A DNA stretch of 40,471 nucleotides, taken from Defluviitaleaceae bacterium (GTDB taxonomy: Bacteria > Bacillota > Clostridia > Lachnospirales > WQUN01). Below the pieces are notes generated by a model. It saw only the letters and a list, made by a program, of their open reading frames with translations. It did no database searches and was not told the DNA's origin. The position numbers and the translations under genes are program-made. How positions within the stretch are numbered: the first letter of the stretch is position 1; each line of letters starts with the position of its first letter. The stretch spans positions 1 through 40,471 of the forward strand of contig WRLD01000028.1 in the NCBI GenBank assembly GCA_009777845.1. Direction: 5' to 3'. Positions 1 through 8,295 of this stretch are shown here, in pieces.

Positions 1-1810
1 CAATCCTGTCATCGTTCCATAAGCCCTCGACTAGCTCTAGTGCAAACGCCCTCATTTGTTCAAATTCCGCAGGCGTTACTGGCGAGGCTTCCTCTATTAG
101 CACGTATACATTTGCGTTGCGTGGCTTCTGCGGTATTTGCGGTCTAGCGAGAATAGACTCGCGCCGTATCGTTCTGTCAAGCACCATGAAGCGTGGAATC
201 CTAGAACGAGCAGAAAAGCCGTTCAGCCAGTCATGGTAGGCGAGCTGTAGCGAAATTGTATCGTTTGCTGACTGTACACTCATGCCCGAAATCGGGGCTT
301 CTAATAGGTCGGTCACATCTATTAGTAGCTGTGTTTCCTCGTCCCAAAAGAATATCCCCGCATCAAAATCGGGGTCGTTGAACAGCGTGGGGTCAAGGTC
401 AAAGGTCAATGTCACCTCGCCAAAATCCGCATCAATTCGCACCTCAAACGCCCCACCTGTAGCCCCTGGCATATCCCCACCAAAAAAGTAATCATTTTCG
501 GGTACTCGGTTTATCGACACCTTACCCATTTCACTTGCAGGCAAGTCAATAGAAATACTCGGCACTGCCTTGTCTGTCGGCTGTAAATCGGGGGCTTCCA
601 CCACTGTGTTAAATAGTCTGTCACCGTCCAAAACGCCGTCCCCGAATGTATCGGGGTTCAAAGGGTCTGTGCCGAATACGTGGATTTCCTCGTAGTCGGT
701 CAAGCCATCGCCGTCCGTATCGGGGTTGAGTGGGTCTGTGCCGTAAATGTGTACTTCCTCGTAGTCGGTCAAGCCGTCGCCGTCCGTGTCGGGGCTGTTC
801 GGATTCGTGCCTAGCAGAAATTCCTCGTAATTCGTCAGTCCGTCACCGTCAGAATCACGCTCGCCGTCACTCACTCCGTCACCTACGGAATCCCACAACA
901 AGGGGTCTGTAAATGAAACGAATACCTCGTAGCCGTCGGGCAAGCCGTCGCCGTCCGTGTCGGGGTTTTCGGGGTCTGTGCCGATAAGCTCCTCGTACCA
1001 GTCGGGTAAGCCGTCCTCGTCTGTGTCCGTGTCACTCATGTAAACAAAATTTGCGGTAATCGTGGTATCGTTCTCGGGCATGATAAAAGAGTTGTTTGGC
1101 ATTAGCTCGTGGAAATAAAATTCTCCACCGTTGGACGTTTCCCAGCCTGTGAAAAAGTAGCCCTCGTCCGCTTCGGCTTCTATTGGTACGGCGGTATTTG
1201 CAGGGTAATAGTCGGGTATCGGGCTTAGTATTCGCCCACCTGTGGTAGGTTGAATACTTAGGGTAAAATCACTCCTTAGAAAGCGTAGGTCGAAGCCTAC
1301 AAGCCACCGCATGAATGCGGTAACGTCTGCACTGTTCACAACTCCGTCATCGTTTATATCTGCGATACGGTTATCGAATATTACAAAGCCATCGTGTCCT
1401 GCGATTGCACGAGCCAAAAAGACTACATCGGCAGAGGATACATCACCCATACCGTCCGAAGAAAGCGCCCCAAGCCGTAGCCATAACGGCATTAGTACCG
1501 TGTCCTCGGTGAAAATCTCGCTCTCGAAGTCTACCTTGTTTTTGCCGTCTACGCTCCAGCCGTTAAAAATCCACTCCAAGCGGAATAATTCGGGGGGTAT
1601 TATTGCGGTAGGTGTTTCGTCTAGCGGTATTTCCTGTATAAGACTGCCACCGCCTGTGTGTTCGCTATCCTCAGTGAGGAATGTAAGCGTGATTGTGTCG
1701 TTGGCTAAGACTAGCTGTGTGGTGAGCGGAAGCAATGGCAAAACAAGCAAAACAGCCATGAAAACACAAACTAATTTCTTAAATCCATTAACCTTTCCAA
1801 ATCTAAACAT
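1..1810 (-). CDS. Secreted dockerin-like/TSP3-repeat surface protein, 3' end outside window
   Basis: The frame is open from the ATG at 1810 (GGAGGGG seven bases upstream) through position 1, giving about 603 residues of an incomplete protein. Residues 1-36 are a signal peptide with a basic N-terminus, a Leu/Val core and an LVLA-N end. Residues 38-110 resemble an InlB-type repeat ([10 protein letters not shown]). Residues about 115-173 carry two F-hand calcium loops typical of a type I dockerin ([21 protein letters not shown]). Residues 183-258 are a second InlB-like unit. Residues 260-396 hold TSP3 calcium repeats built on DTDGDGL. The final residues ([10 protein letters not shown], then a helix) look like the start of a VWA domain whose metal site is degenerate. 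It is exported and probably surface bound. No cohesin or sortase signal is visible here, so the partner is unknown. Confidence 0.8.
   Translation of the reverse strand, partial: MFRFGKVNGFKKLVCVFMAVLLVLPLLPLTTQLVLANDTITLTFLTEDSEHTGGGSLIQEIPLDETPTAIIPPELFRLEWIFNGWSVDGKNKVDFESEIFTEDTVLMPLWLRLGALSSDGMGDVSSADVVFLARAIAGHDGFVIFDNRIADINDDGVVNSADVTAFMRWLVGFDLRFLRSDFTLSIQPTTGGRILSPIPDYYPANTAVPIEAEADEGYFFTGWETSNGGEFYFHELMPNNSFIMPENDTTITANFVYMSDTDTDEDGLPDWYEELIGTDPENPDTDGDGLPDGYEVFVSFTDPLLWDSVGDGVSDGERDSDGDGLTNYEEFLLGTNPNSPDTDGDGLTDYEEVHIYGTDPLNPDTDGDGLTDYEEIHVFGTDPLNPDTFGDGVLDGDRLFNTVVEAPDLQPTDKAVPSISIDLPASEMGKVSINRVPENDYFFGGDMPGATGGAFEVRIDADFGEVTLTFDLDPTLFNDPDFDAGIFFWDEETQLLIDVTDLLEAPISGMSVQSANDTISLQLAYHDWLNGFSARSRIPRFMVLDRTIRRESILARPQIPQKPRNANVYVLIEEASPVTPAEFEQMRAFALELVEGLWNDDRI
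623..1033 (-). repeat. TSP3 (DTDGDGL) coding repeats
   Basis: Direct repeats with a period near 69 bases encode about 23-residue units of the form [13 protein letters not shown]5-GTDPLNP. The best-matched pair spans about 650-790. Each unit supplies Asp side chains for calcium binding. Some units are degenerate ([22 protein letters not shown]). Confidence 0.7.
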
Positions 1811-1899
1811 AAAGCCCCTCCTAATTTTGACTAATTTCGCGTAAATTCTAATCTAATCGCTTGTAAAACAACAACGCCAAAATTCCCAAGCACCCCACC

Positions 1900-2775
1900 C
1901 TAATTCAAAAACATACTCCCAATCCCCTCATCACTCATAAGCTCCACAAGCAGGGAATGGGGTATACGCCCGTCCAAAATATGCGCCCTAGGCACGCCTT
2001 GCCGCACGGCTTCTACACAGCAATCTACCTTTGGAATCATGCCGCCTGTGAGTATGCCCGATTTTTTTAGCATGGGTACCTCGGCGAGCGTTACCGTGGG
2101 AATAAGCGTGTCCTCGTAGGACGCGTCACGCAACAAGCCGCGTACATCTGTAAGCAAAATCAGTTTTTCGGCTTTTAACGCAATCGCGATTTTTGAGGCG
2201 GCTATGTCGGCGTTGATGTTGTACATTTCGCCGTCTGCTTCACCGCAAGCAATGGAGGAAATTACTGGGGTGTAGCCGCCGTTTAGGGCGAGTGTAATCG
2301 GTGCGGGTTCTACATGTGTAATGTCGCCCACCAGCCCTAGCTCGTCCTCGCCGTCCTGCTTTTTGGCGGTGAGAAGTCTGCCGTCCATGCCCGAAAGGCT
2401 TATTGCCTTGCCGCCAAGCTCGCCCAGCAACTGCGCCATTTGCTTGCCCACGCGCCCTGCGAGTACCATTTGCACCACGTCCATGGTTTCCTTGTCGGTG
2501 TAGCGTATGCCTTTCACAAATTTCGGCTTTTTGCCGATTTTTACTAGCATTTCGTTGATTTCGGGGCCGCCGCCGTGTACCACTACTACGTGTATTCCCA
2601 CAAGCGCGAGCAAAACAATGTCGCCCATGACCTGTCTGCAAAGCTGCGCCGACTGCATAGCCGCGCCGCCGTATTTTATGACAATGGTTTTTCCGTGGTA
2701 GCGTTGAATGTATGGCAACGCTTCGGAGATAATTTCCGCTTTTTCCATTTTGGAAAGAGAATCCTTTAAAGGCAT
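1900..2775 (-). CDS. argB: N-acetylglutamate kinase
   Basis: ArgB phosphorylates N-acetyl-L-glutamate, the second step of arginine synthesis, in the cytosol. The 291-residue product shows the amino acid kinase hallmarks VIKYGGAAM, VHGGGPEIN, NINADIAAS and LLTDVRG. An N-terminal helix before the first strand (KMEKAEIISEALPYI) resembles the extra helix of arginine-sensitive kinases, so feedback inhibition by arginine is likely, though this is inference. I chose the ATG at 2775 because AAGGAG lies 8 bases upstream; the GTG at 2784 overlaps that site. It is the last gene of argC-argJ-argB, 12 bases after argJ. Confidence 0.96.
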   Translation of the reverse strand: MPLKDSLSKMEKAEIISEALPYIQRYHGKTIVIKYGGAAMQSAQLCRQVMGDIVLLALVGIHVVVVHGGGPEINEMLVKIGKKPKFVKGIRYTDKETMDVVQMVLAGRVGKQMAQLLGELGGKAISLSGMDGRLLTAKKQDGEDELGLVGDITHVEPAPITLALNGGYTPVISSIACGEADGEMYNINADIAASKIAIALKAEKLILLTDVRGLLRDASYEDTLIPTVTLAEVPMLKKSGILTGGMIPKVDCCVEAVRQGVPRAHILDGRIPHSLLVELMSDEGIGSMFLN

Positions 2776-2787
2776 ATGCGCCACTCC

Positions 2788-4020
2788 TTATGTCCTATAA
2801 TCGCCGTTAATCCGCACATAATCGTACGTCAAGTCACAGCCGTATGCTTCCGCCGAAAAATCGCCGTCACAAAGGCTTACGTCTATCGTAATTTCCTTTT
2901 CGCCCAAAATCTTTTTTGCTTCCTCCTCGTCAAAGCTAAGCCCTGTGCTTTGCTTGCAGACGAGAATTTCGCCTGTATTGGAGGAAAAGCCAACGTCCAC
3001 GCGGGCGTTGTCGAAGTGTACGCCGCTGTAGCCCATCGCACAAAGAATCCGCCCCCAGTTTGCATCAGAGCCGAACATCGCCGCCTTTACCAAGGACGAG
3101 GAAATGACGGATTTGGCAAGCAAAGCCGCCGATTCGTAGCTTTCCGCGCCGTTCATTTTGCAGATTAACAGCTTTGTTGCGCCCTCGCCGTCGCGCGCTA
3201 TGTCCTTAGCGAGCCTTAGGTTAATTAAATTAAGCACATGCAGGAATTTGTCATAATCCTCGCCCGCGCTGTCGATAGTGGGGTTTTCGGCTGTCCCCGA
3301 TGCCAAAATCGCCGTCATGTCGTTGGTGGACGTATCGCCGTCCACGCTTACCTGATTATAGGAAATTTTTACCGATTGGCTTAACGCCTTTTGCAGCATT
3401 TCCGAGGAAATGTCGCAGTCAGTAGCCAAAAAAGAAAGCATTGTCGCCATGTTTGGGTTAATCATGCCAGAGCCTTTGGCGATACCGCCGATTGTTACGG
3501 TTTTTCCGCCTAGCTCAAATTCTGCCGCCCAGCTTTTGGAAAATGTGTCAGTTGTCATAATGGCCTCGGCGGCGGGCGTATTGTCGCGCGAAAGTGCTTT
3601 TACTAGCTCAGGCACGCCTGCCACGATATTTTCTATGGGAAGCTGTACGCCAATCACGCCCGTGGAGTTTACTATTATGTCGGCAGGCTCGATTTTTAGC
3701 TCGTTTGCTACGGCGTTTACCATTTTCTCCGCCGCGCTTAGTCCGTTTGGGGCGCAGGTGTTGGCGTTGCCAGAATTGCATAAAATTGCACGAGCCTTGC
3801 CGTTTTTTAGATGTTCCATTGTGAGAATAAGCGGCGCGCCTTTTACCTTGTTTGTTGTGTAAACGGCGGCGGCGTTGCACTGTTTGTCCGCCAAAATAAG
3901 GGCGAGGTCGCGCTTGTCCCTGTTCTTGCGTATTCCGCAATGCACGCCAGAAACCTTAAAGCCAGGCACGGCGGTAATTCCGCCCGAAGCAAGGCCGCTC
4001 CAACATTCTAAATTGTCCAT
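2788..4020 (-). CDS. argJ: Ornithine acetyltransferase / N-acetylglutamate synthase
   Basis: ArgJ moves the acetyl group from N-acetylornithine to glutamate and so recycles acetyl in the cyclic arginine pathway; some members also use acetyl-CoA. The 410-residue protein carries the self-cleavage motif KGSGMINPNMATML, in which Thr193 is expected to become the N-terminal nucleophile of the beta chain. STGVIG and the C-terminal YVRINGDYRT end are also typical. The ATG at 4020 is preferred over the upstream GTG because GGAG is 8 bases before it; this start leaves a 5-base gap after argC. Whether it is mono- or bifunctional cannot be told from sequence. Confidence 0.96.
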   Translation of the reverse strand: MDNLECWSGLASGGITAVPGFKVSGVHCGIRKNRDKRDLALILADKQCNAAAVYTTNKVKGAPLILTMEHLKNGKARAILCNSGNANTCAPNGLSAAEKMVNAVANELKIEPADIIVNSTGVIGVQLPIENIVAGVPELVKALSRDNTPAAEAIMTTDTFSKSWAAEFELGGKTVTIGGIAKGSGMINPNMATMLSFLATDCDISSEMLQKALSQSVKISYNQVSVDGDTSTNDMTAILASGTAENPTIDSAGEDYDKFLHVLNLINLRLAKDIARDGEGATKLLICKMNGAESYESAALLAKSVISSSLVKAAMFGSDANWGRILCAMGYSGVHFDNARVDVGFSSNTGEILVCKQSTGLSFDEEEAKKILGEKEITIDVSLCDGDFSAEAYGCDLTYDYVRINGDYRT

Positions 4021-4025
4021 TGTTA

Positions 4026-4961
4026 TCACTCCAAACCTATAGCTTCATCTAATCCGCAAGCAATATTCATGCACTGTATAGCCGCGCCAGACGCGCCCTT
4101 GCCAAGATTATCCAAGCGCGCCACAAGCAGAATTTGCTCGTCGTGACCGAATACAAAAATTTCCAAATTGTTTGTTCCATTGCACGCCGTAGCGTCCAAA
4201 AAGCCGCTGTCGAGCGCGTAATCCATGGGCTGTACCGTCACAAAGCGGCTGTCTGCATAATGTGCCGCAAGTGCTTCTTGCACGTCCTGCGCAGACATTT
4301 TTTTGGTAAGCTGCGCGTTCCATATGGGAACGCTTACCAACATGCCTTGGAGCATATCGCCCACCACAGGATAAAAAATCGGCGGCGCGTTAAGCCCTGT
4401 AATGGCTTTCATTTCGGGTAAATGCTTGTGTGCAAGCCCAAGCGCATAGGGTCGCGGCGAATGGTACTTGTCGCCCGCCGTTCGGTTGTTTTCGTGTGCG
4501 TCGATTAGCGTAATTCCGCCGCCAGAATAGCCTGTAAGCGAGGTACAGCTTAAACGCTCGCTCGCTGGCAGCAAGCCCGAGGAAACAAGCGGATAAACCG
4601 TGGAAATAAAGCCAGCGGCGTGACAGCCGTTTACCGCAATTCTTTTGGACGTTTTTACGGCGGCGCGGTGCTTGGCGGAAAGCTCGGGGAAGCCGTACGC
4701 CCAGCCGTCGGCGGTTCTATGCGCCGTGGACGCGTCAATAATCAGCGTGCTTGGCGAGGTAGCCGCCACGGATTCACGCGCCGCATCGTCCGGCAAGCAC
4801 AGGAATACAACGTCCGCTTCCTCCAAGAGCGGCTTTTTTGCCGCGAAGCTCTCGCGTACCTCAAAATCTAGCTGTAGCAGGGTGATGTCGTTGCGTTCTT
4901 TAAGCCTTGACTCTAGCTTTAAGCCTGTTGTGCCGTATTGGCCGTCTATGAAAACTTTCAT
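4026..4961 (-). CDS. argC: N-acetyl-gamma-glutamyl-phosphate reductase (short form)
   Basis: ArgC reduces N-acetylglutamyl phosphate to the semialdehyde with NADPH. At 311 residues it belongs to the short (type 2) group that begins MKVFIDGQYGTTGLK, which forms the nucleotide-binding loop. The catalytic cysteine is Cys113 in VNGCHAAGF. It is the first gene of the operon, with AAGGAG upstream of the ATG. A TTGCAT-17-TACACT promoter and two ArgR-like boxes lie just upstream, so repression by arginine is probable. argD, argF, argG and argH are not in the window. Confidence 0.95.
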   Translation of the reverse strand: MKVFIDGQYGTTGLKLESRLKERNDITLLQLDFEVRESFAAKKPLLEEADVVFLCLPDDAARESVAATSPSTLIIDASTAHRTADGWAYGFPELSAKHRAAVKTSKRIAVNGCHAAGFISTVYPLVSSGLLPASERLSCTSLTGYSGGGITLIDAHENNRTAGDKYHSPRPYALGLAHKHLPEMKAITGLNAPPIFYPVVGDMLQGMLVSVPIWNAQLTKKMSAQDVQEALAAHYADSRFVTVQPMDYALDSGFLDATACNGTNNLEIFVFGHDEQILLVARLDNLGKGASGAAIQCMNIACGLDEAIGLE

Positions 4962-4990
4962 GGTTTTATCTCCTTTTTATGTTTTGAGAG

Positions 4991-5019
4991 AGTGTAGCAT
5001 AGTGGGAAAAAATATGCAA
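4991..5019 (-). promoter_or_regulatory. Predicted sigma-A promoter of argCJB
   Basis: On the minus strand a -35 box TTGCAT (5019-5014) is separated by 17 bases from a -10 box TACACT (4996-4991). This is about 30 bases upstream of the argC start codon. It is a sequence prediction only. Confidence 0.55.
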
Positions 5020-5024
5020 GGGTT

Positions 5025-5064
5025 TTTGGATATTTATACATGAATGAGTGGATATATATTCGTT
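5025..5064 (-). promoter_or_regulatory. Two candidate ArgR/AhrC operator boxes
   Basis: Read on the minus strand, 5042-5025 is CATGTATAAATATCCAAA, and 5064-5047 is AACGAATATATATCCACT. Against the Bacillus ARG box CATGAATAAAAATKCAAK I count 14 and 12 of 18 matches. Their centres are 22 bases apart, close to the usual tandem spacing, and they abut the argC -35 box. Binding by an arginine repressor is inferred; no argR gene is present here. Confidence 0.5.
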
Positions 5065-5086
5065 AGTGGGAAAATGTTACGAATCA

Positions 5087-5185
5087 ATGGAACGCGGATT
5101 TACGCGGATTTAACGGATTTTCGCGGATTTTTTCGGACGTGTTTTTAAATCCGTGTAATTAAAAATTAACGTGCCGTCCGTATTT
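5087..5185. repeat. CGCGGATTT-rich flank repeat, copy 1
   Basis: Short iterations of CGCGGATTT and AACGGATTT are followed by a GGACGTGTTTTTAAATCC segment. Nearly the same 100 bases recur at 35651-35749, in each case directly before the inverted repeat that follows. Related iterations end the window (40371-40471). Non-coding. With the two next repeats it fills most of the 660-base gap between argC and the flavodoxin-like gene; I see no gene there. Confidence 0.75.
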
Positions 5186-5338
5186 CTGCTGTGCCACGCT
5201 CCCTCTGTGCCTCTGTGCCTCTGTGTGAAAAAATCTTTTAACTAAAAAATGGGGATATACGCTTTACCTATGTTCATTATTTATCAAAAAGATTTTCACA
5301 CAGAGGCACAGAGGCACAGAGGGAGCGAGGCATAGCAG
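5186..5338. repeat. Long inverted repeat with ACAGAGGC arms, copy 1
   Basis: The left arm (CTGCTGTGCC, then CTCTGTGCCT iterations and TGTGTGAAAA) is matched by its reverse complement on the right (TTTTCACACAGAGGC, ending at AGCAG). The spacer at about 5241-5285 is non-palindromic. The copy at 35750-35911 has the same arms but its spacer is reversed. Short spurious frames cross it. Confidence 0.85.
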
Positions 5339-5393
5339 GCAATGAAACGTGGATTTAAATATTGTATTTGTTGTGGGGGATTTGCAGGTTTTT

Positions 5394-5506
5394 TGTAGGG
5401 GACGGATTTATCCGTCCCGAGGTTACCTCGCTCTGCGTTAATGGACGTTACCCGCCCCGAATTGACGAGCGTGCATACCTCGGGACGGATAAATCCGTCC
5501 CCTACA
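5394..5506. repeat. 113-base TGTAGGGG palindromic element, copy 1
   Basis: It begins TGTAGGGGACGGATTTATCC and ends with the mirrored GGATAAATCCGTCCCCTACA, so the ends form a perfect 20-base stem. The interior is an imperfect palindrome. It is homologous to the three-unit array at 29837-30267 but in the opposite orientation: the flanking TTTGCAGG motif here appears as CCTGCAAA beside those copies. Confidence 0.85.
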
Positions 5507-5530
5507 ATACAAGTCACAATACCCCAATAA

Positions 5531-5562
5531 AAAAAGAGCGAAAATAAATTTTTTTCACTCTT
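5531..5562. terminator. Weak AT-rich hairpin before the flavodoxin gene
   Basis: AAAGAGCGAAAA pairs imperfectly with TTTTTTCACTCTTT and is followed by a T run. It may end leftover transcription from the repeat region. The low G+C stem makes this uncertain. Confidence 0.3.
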
Positions 5563-5621
5563 TCTTTTTTTTACATATCGTGGTAATATAAATACAACTC
5601 ACCCCTCACGGAGGTTTTCCC

Positions 5622-6086
5622 ATGGTTTTTTACTACAGCCGTTCTGGCAAAACAAAGCTATTTGCACAGGCTGTAGGCGAGGTCGTAGGCTACAATGTCC
5701 AGGAGCTGGAGTCCGCCCTAAACGACAAAAGCCCCTTTGCGTTCATTATTAAATCGCTCGGCTTGACCTTTTCACAAAAATCATTCCCTGTTTCTAATAT
5801 GCCAAGCGCCCTACCGCAGGAAATCTATGTATGCTCGCCTATTTGGGGCGGTCAGGTAGCCGCGCCTGTTAAATATTTTTTGGAAAACGCCAAGCTGCAA
5901 GACACCACCGTGCATTTTATTTTAACCGCAAGCGTTCCTGTGGAAAAATATAGGCAAAACGCGCTAAACCTTTTGCAAAAAATTTCGTGTATAACAGGGA
6001 ACGCATATATTTTTGCTACGTCATCAAAAATAACGCCAGAAATAGATGTAATAAAAGAGCAATTTCAAGAGTTGATAAATACGTGA
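5622..6086 (+). CDS. Flavodoxin-like protein
   Basis: A 154-residue protein of flavodoxin fold. The N-terminal YYSRSGKTK loop matches the FMN phosphate-binding turn (usually S/T-x-T/S-G-x-T). CSPIWGGQVAAPVKYFLE in the middle corresponds to the second flavin loop of the flavodoxin and NADPH-dependent FMN reductase group. It probably carries electrons in the cytosol; the partner is unknown. GGAGG lies 7 bases before the ATG. Its stop overlaps the GTG start of mtaB, so the two are likely translated together, which may hint at electron supply to the radical SAM enzyme, although that is inference. Confidence 0.75.
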   Translation: MVFYYSRSGKTKLFAQAVGEVVGYNVQELESALNDKSPFAFIIKSLGLTFSQKSFPVSNMPSALPQEIYVCSPIWGGQVAAPVKYFLENAKLQDTTVHFILTASVPVEKYRQNALNLLQKISCITGNAYIFATSSKITPEIDVIKEQFQELINT

Positions 6087-7288
6087 GCCTTTCCATAGCT
6101 ATTTACACACTGGGCTGTAAGGTAAACCAATGTGACGCGGAAGCCCTAATCGCACTGCTTAACGAGCGCGGCTACAATGCCTTTCATACGCGAGAATTTG
6201 AACAGCCAGCAGATGTGTATGTAATCAACACATGCACTGTCACGCATGTAAGCGACAAAAAATCGCGCCAAATGGTAAGCCGCGCCAGGAAATTGAACCC
6301 CAACGCCTTTGTAGCGGTTTGCGGCTGTATGACAAAAACGTCAGAGGTGACGGAATATGCCTTTGATGCACGAAGCCCCGACGATTTTTTATTAGAATTA
6401 AATAAAATCACCCCTGCAAACAAAAATATAGAGCAAAAAAAAGCAAAAACACGCGCGTTTATTAAAATTCAAGACGGCTGTGAGCGTTTTTGTTCGTATT
6501 GCATTGTGCCGTACGCGCGCGGAGCGGTAAAAAGCCGCCCAGTAGCGGAAATTGTTTCGCAGGCGCGCGACTTGATTCGCACAGGTACGCTGGAAATCGT
6601 ATTGACTGGTATACAAATCGCTTCTTATGGACATGATACGGAAAATTCCTTGCCGTATTTAATAAAAGAAATCGCCGCGCTTGACGGCTTGGGGCGGCTT
6701 CGTTTAAGCAGTATAGACCCATGGGCGGTGAGCGGCGAGTTTTTGGACGCTGTTTCGCGCCCTGCCGTATGCGAGCATTTCCATTTGTCCCTACAGAGCG
6801 GCTGTGACACAACGCTAAAAAAAATGAATAGGCGATATTCCGCCGCAGACTACGCCAGGGCCGTCAACGCACTGCGGAAAATTCACCCCAATGTCACGCT
6901 AACCACGGACGTAATCGTGGGCTTTCCAGGGGAAAGCGAAGCGGACTTTTTGCAAAGCTGTGATTTTGTGCGTGAAATGAAATTTGCCAAGGCGCATGTT
7001 TTTGAGTTTTCTCCGAGAAAGGGAACGCCTGCGGCGGAATTTGGCGGACAGGTAGAGCATAAAATAAAAGCGGAACGCGGACGAGCTATGCGCGGCATTT
7101 CTGACGAGCTTCAAGCAGAATTTTTGCAGTCGCAGGTAGGCAAGACATTAAGCGTATTGTTTGAAAAGGAAAACGCGGGGCATAGCAGGAATTATTGTGA
7201 GGTGCGCGCCGTTGGTTCAAAAAACACAATTAAGGAAGTAAAAATAATAGGCTTCGAGCAAAATTATCTTAAAGGAAATGGAGAGTAA
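6083..7288 (+). CDS. mtaB: tRNA t6A37 methylthiotransferase
   Basis: MtaB is a radical SAM enzyme that adds a methylthio group to t6A at position 37 of certain tRNAs. The N-terminal methylthiotransferase domain holds cysteines for one 4Fe-4S cluster in YTLGCKVNQC, INTCTVT and VCGCM. The radical SAM motif CERFCSYCIVPYARG holds the second cluster. A TRAM-like segment closes the protein. I use the GTG at 6083, giving 401 residues that begin just before IAIYTLGCK; it overlaps the flavodoxin stop as GTGA. An ATG at 5987 would add 32 residues that only read through that gene. The next gene starts at its stop (TAATG). Confidence 0.92.
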   Translation: MSLSIAIYTLGCKVNQCDAEALIALLNERGYNAFHTREFEQPADVYVINTCTVTHVSDKKSRQMVSRARKLNPNAFVAVCGCMTKTSEVTEYAFDARSPDDFLLELNKITPANKNIEQKKAKTRAFIKIQDGCERFCSYCIVPYARGAVKSRPVAEIVSQARDLIRTGTLEIVLTGIQIASYGHDTENSLPYLIKEIAALDGLGRLRLSSIDPWAVSGEFLDAVSRPAVCEHFHLSLQSGCDTTLKKMNRRYSAADYARAVNALRKIHPNVTLTTDVIVGFPGESEADFLQSCDFVREMKFAKAHVFEFSPRKGTPAAEFGGQVEHKIKAERGRAMRGISDELQAEFLQSQVGKTLSVLFEKENAGHSRNYCEVRAVGSKNTIKEVKIIGFEQNYLKGNGE

Positions 7289-7548
7289 TGGACATGCGAA
7301 CGGACACCCGAACACTCACACCTTTTCAGCGTGTGGCGAAGGAAGAAGTACGAAAAAATTTATGGCTTATTTGCGAAGCATTAAAAGAAAAGGGCTATAA
7401 CCCCATTACACAAATCGTAGGGTATATTCTTTCGGGCGACCCTACATACATCACGAGCCATAAGAACGCCCGTTCGATAATAGGCAGAATGGAAAGAGAT
7501 GAGCTTTTGGAAGAAATGGTGCGGGTATACTTGAGTGAGGTATTGTAA
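7288..7548 (+). CDS. ireB: IreB family regulatory phosphoprotein
   Basis: An 86-residue UPF0297/DUF965 protein, recognised by GYNPITQIVGYILSGDPTYIT and a helical C-terminus (ERDELLEEMV). In Enterococcus IreB is a target of the PASTA kinase IreK and controls cephalosporin tolerance. The threonine-rich N-terminus (RTDTRTLTPF) matches the region phosphorylated there. Its position next to ruvX is conserved in Firmicutes. The start overlaps the mtaB stop by one base and its end overlaps ruvX by 14 bases. Confidence 0.93.
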   Translation: MDMRTDTRTLTPFQRVAKEEVRKNLWLICEALKEKGYNPITQIVGYILSGDPTYITSHKNARSIIGRMERDELLEEMVRVYLSEVL

Positions 7549-8278
7549 GGTCTTAGGCTTAGATTTCGGCGAAAAAACGGTAGGCGTGGCTATTTCTCAC
7601 AATGGAGTGGTGGCTACTGGCAGTAAGACCATTTTCAGAGAGGTCAACGCCATACGTTCATGCCTAAAGGAACTAAAGAGCATTGTCAGAGAGCATAATA
7701 TAAAGGAAGTCGTGCTTGGCTATCCTAAAAAAATGGACGGCGAGGAATCCGCGCGCTGTGCGGAAACCTTGGCGTTCAAAGAAAAGCTAGAGCGTTATAT
7801 AAAAAATATTAACGTCATTTTGTGGGACGAGCGTTTAAGTACGCGCGCTGTTTCGTTTTTTTTTGACGGCAAGCGCGAAAACTACAAAAAGCACGTAGAC
7901 AAAATGGCGGCAGTATATATTTTGCAAGGCTATTTGGATTTTAAAAATGGAAAGGAGTTTTCGGAAATGGACGAAAACAAGCTAGGCTCAAGCGAGGACG
8001 TAGGCGAGGACGGAATAGTGGTTGTAAATGACGAGGGCGAGGAGTTTCCGCTGCAAATTCTGTCTAGCCGTGAGGACGGCAGGGACATTTATTTGCTTGC
8101 CGTTGAGCCAGAATCGGGCGAGGTGTACCACTTCATGTGTTGTCTTGCCGATGAGGGCGAGGACGACGAGGAGGTTGACCTCATTATGCTAGACGAGGAA
8201 CACGAAAATTTCGAGCGTGTGGTGGAGATGTTTAAGGACGAGTATGAGGAGCTTGGAATTGAATTTGAAGAAGAATAA
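7535..8278 (+). CDS. ruvX: RuvX/YqgF nuclease fused in frame to a DUF1292 domain
   Basis: Residues 1-138 are a YqgF-type RNase H fold protein (RuvX, proposed Holliday junction resolvase, also linked to 16S rRNA processing): LGLDFGEKTVGVA with Asp10, VVLGYPKKMDG, LWDERLSTRA and VDKMAAVYIL with Asp122. Residues about 145-247 are an acidic DUF1292 (YrzB-like) domain. In relatives these are two adjacent genes. Here no stop separates them, although a ribosome binding site and ATG for the second domain remain (7951-7969). The GTG at 7535 is the first possible start after an in-frame TGA, and its ribosome binding site is poor, so translation probably depends on ireB coupling. Confidence 0.9.
   Translation: MRYCKVLGLDFGEKTVGVAISHNGVVATGSKTIFREVNAIRSCLKELKSIVREHNIKEVVLGYPKKMDGEESARCAETLAFKEKLERYIKNINVILWDERLSTRAVSFFFDGKRENYKKHVDKMAAVYILQGYLDFKNGKEFSEMDENKLGSSEDVGEDGIVVVNDEGEEFPLQILSSREDGRDIYLLAVEPESGEVYHFMCCLADEGEDDEEVDLIMLDEEHENFERVVEMFKDEYEELGIEFEEE
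7951..7969 (+). promoter_or_regulatory. Internal ribosome binding site and ATG for a separate DUF1292 protein
   Basis: AAAGGAG at 7951-7957 is followed 9 bases later by ATG at 7967, in frame with the upstream ruvX part (codon 145). A free acidic protein of about 103 residues (7967-8278) could be made as well as the fusion, as in relatives where yrzB is its own gene. Confidence 0.6.
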
Positions 8279-8295
8279 TAAGGAGGAGCTAGTAG

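Noticed and set aside
623..1033. Regular 69-base direct repeats, possible CRISPR array
   Set aside because: The repeats are coding TSP3 units with no unique spacers of constant length and no cas genes.
1311..1844. 177-residue plus-strand frame
   Set aside because: It lies antisense to the dockerin/TSP3 gene, which has a signal peptide, a ribosome binding site and clear domains on the other strand.
5362..5547. 61-residue frame and its reverse partner across the palindrome
   Set aside because: It is read-through of the TGTAGGGG element; similar peptides arise from each copy and no ribosome binding site is present.
5987..6082. Longer mtaB start at ATG 5987
   Set aside because: The extra residues run in another frame of the flavodoxin-like gene and precede the normal start of the family.
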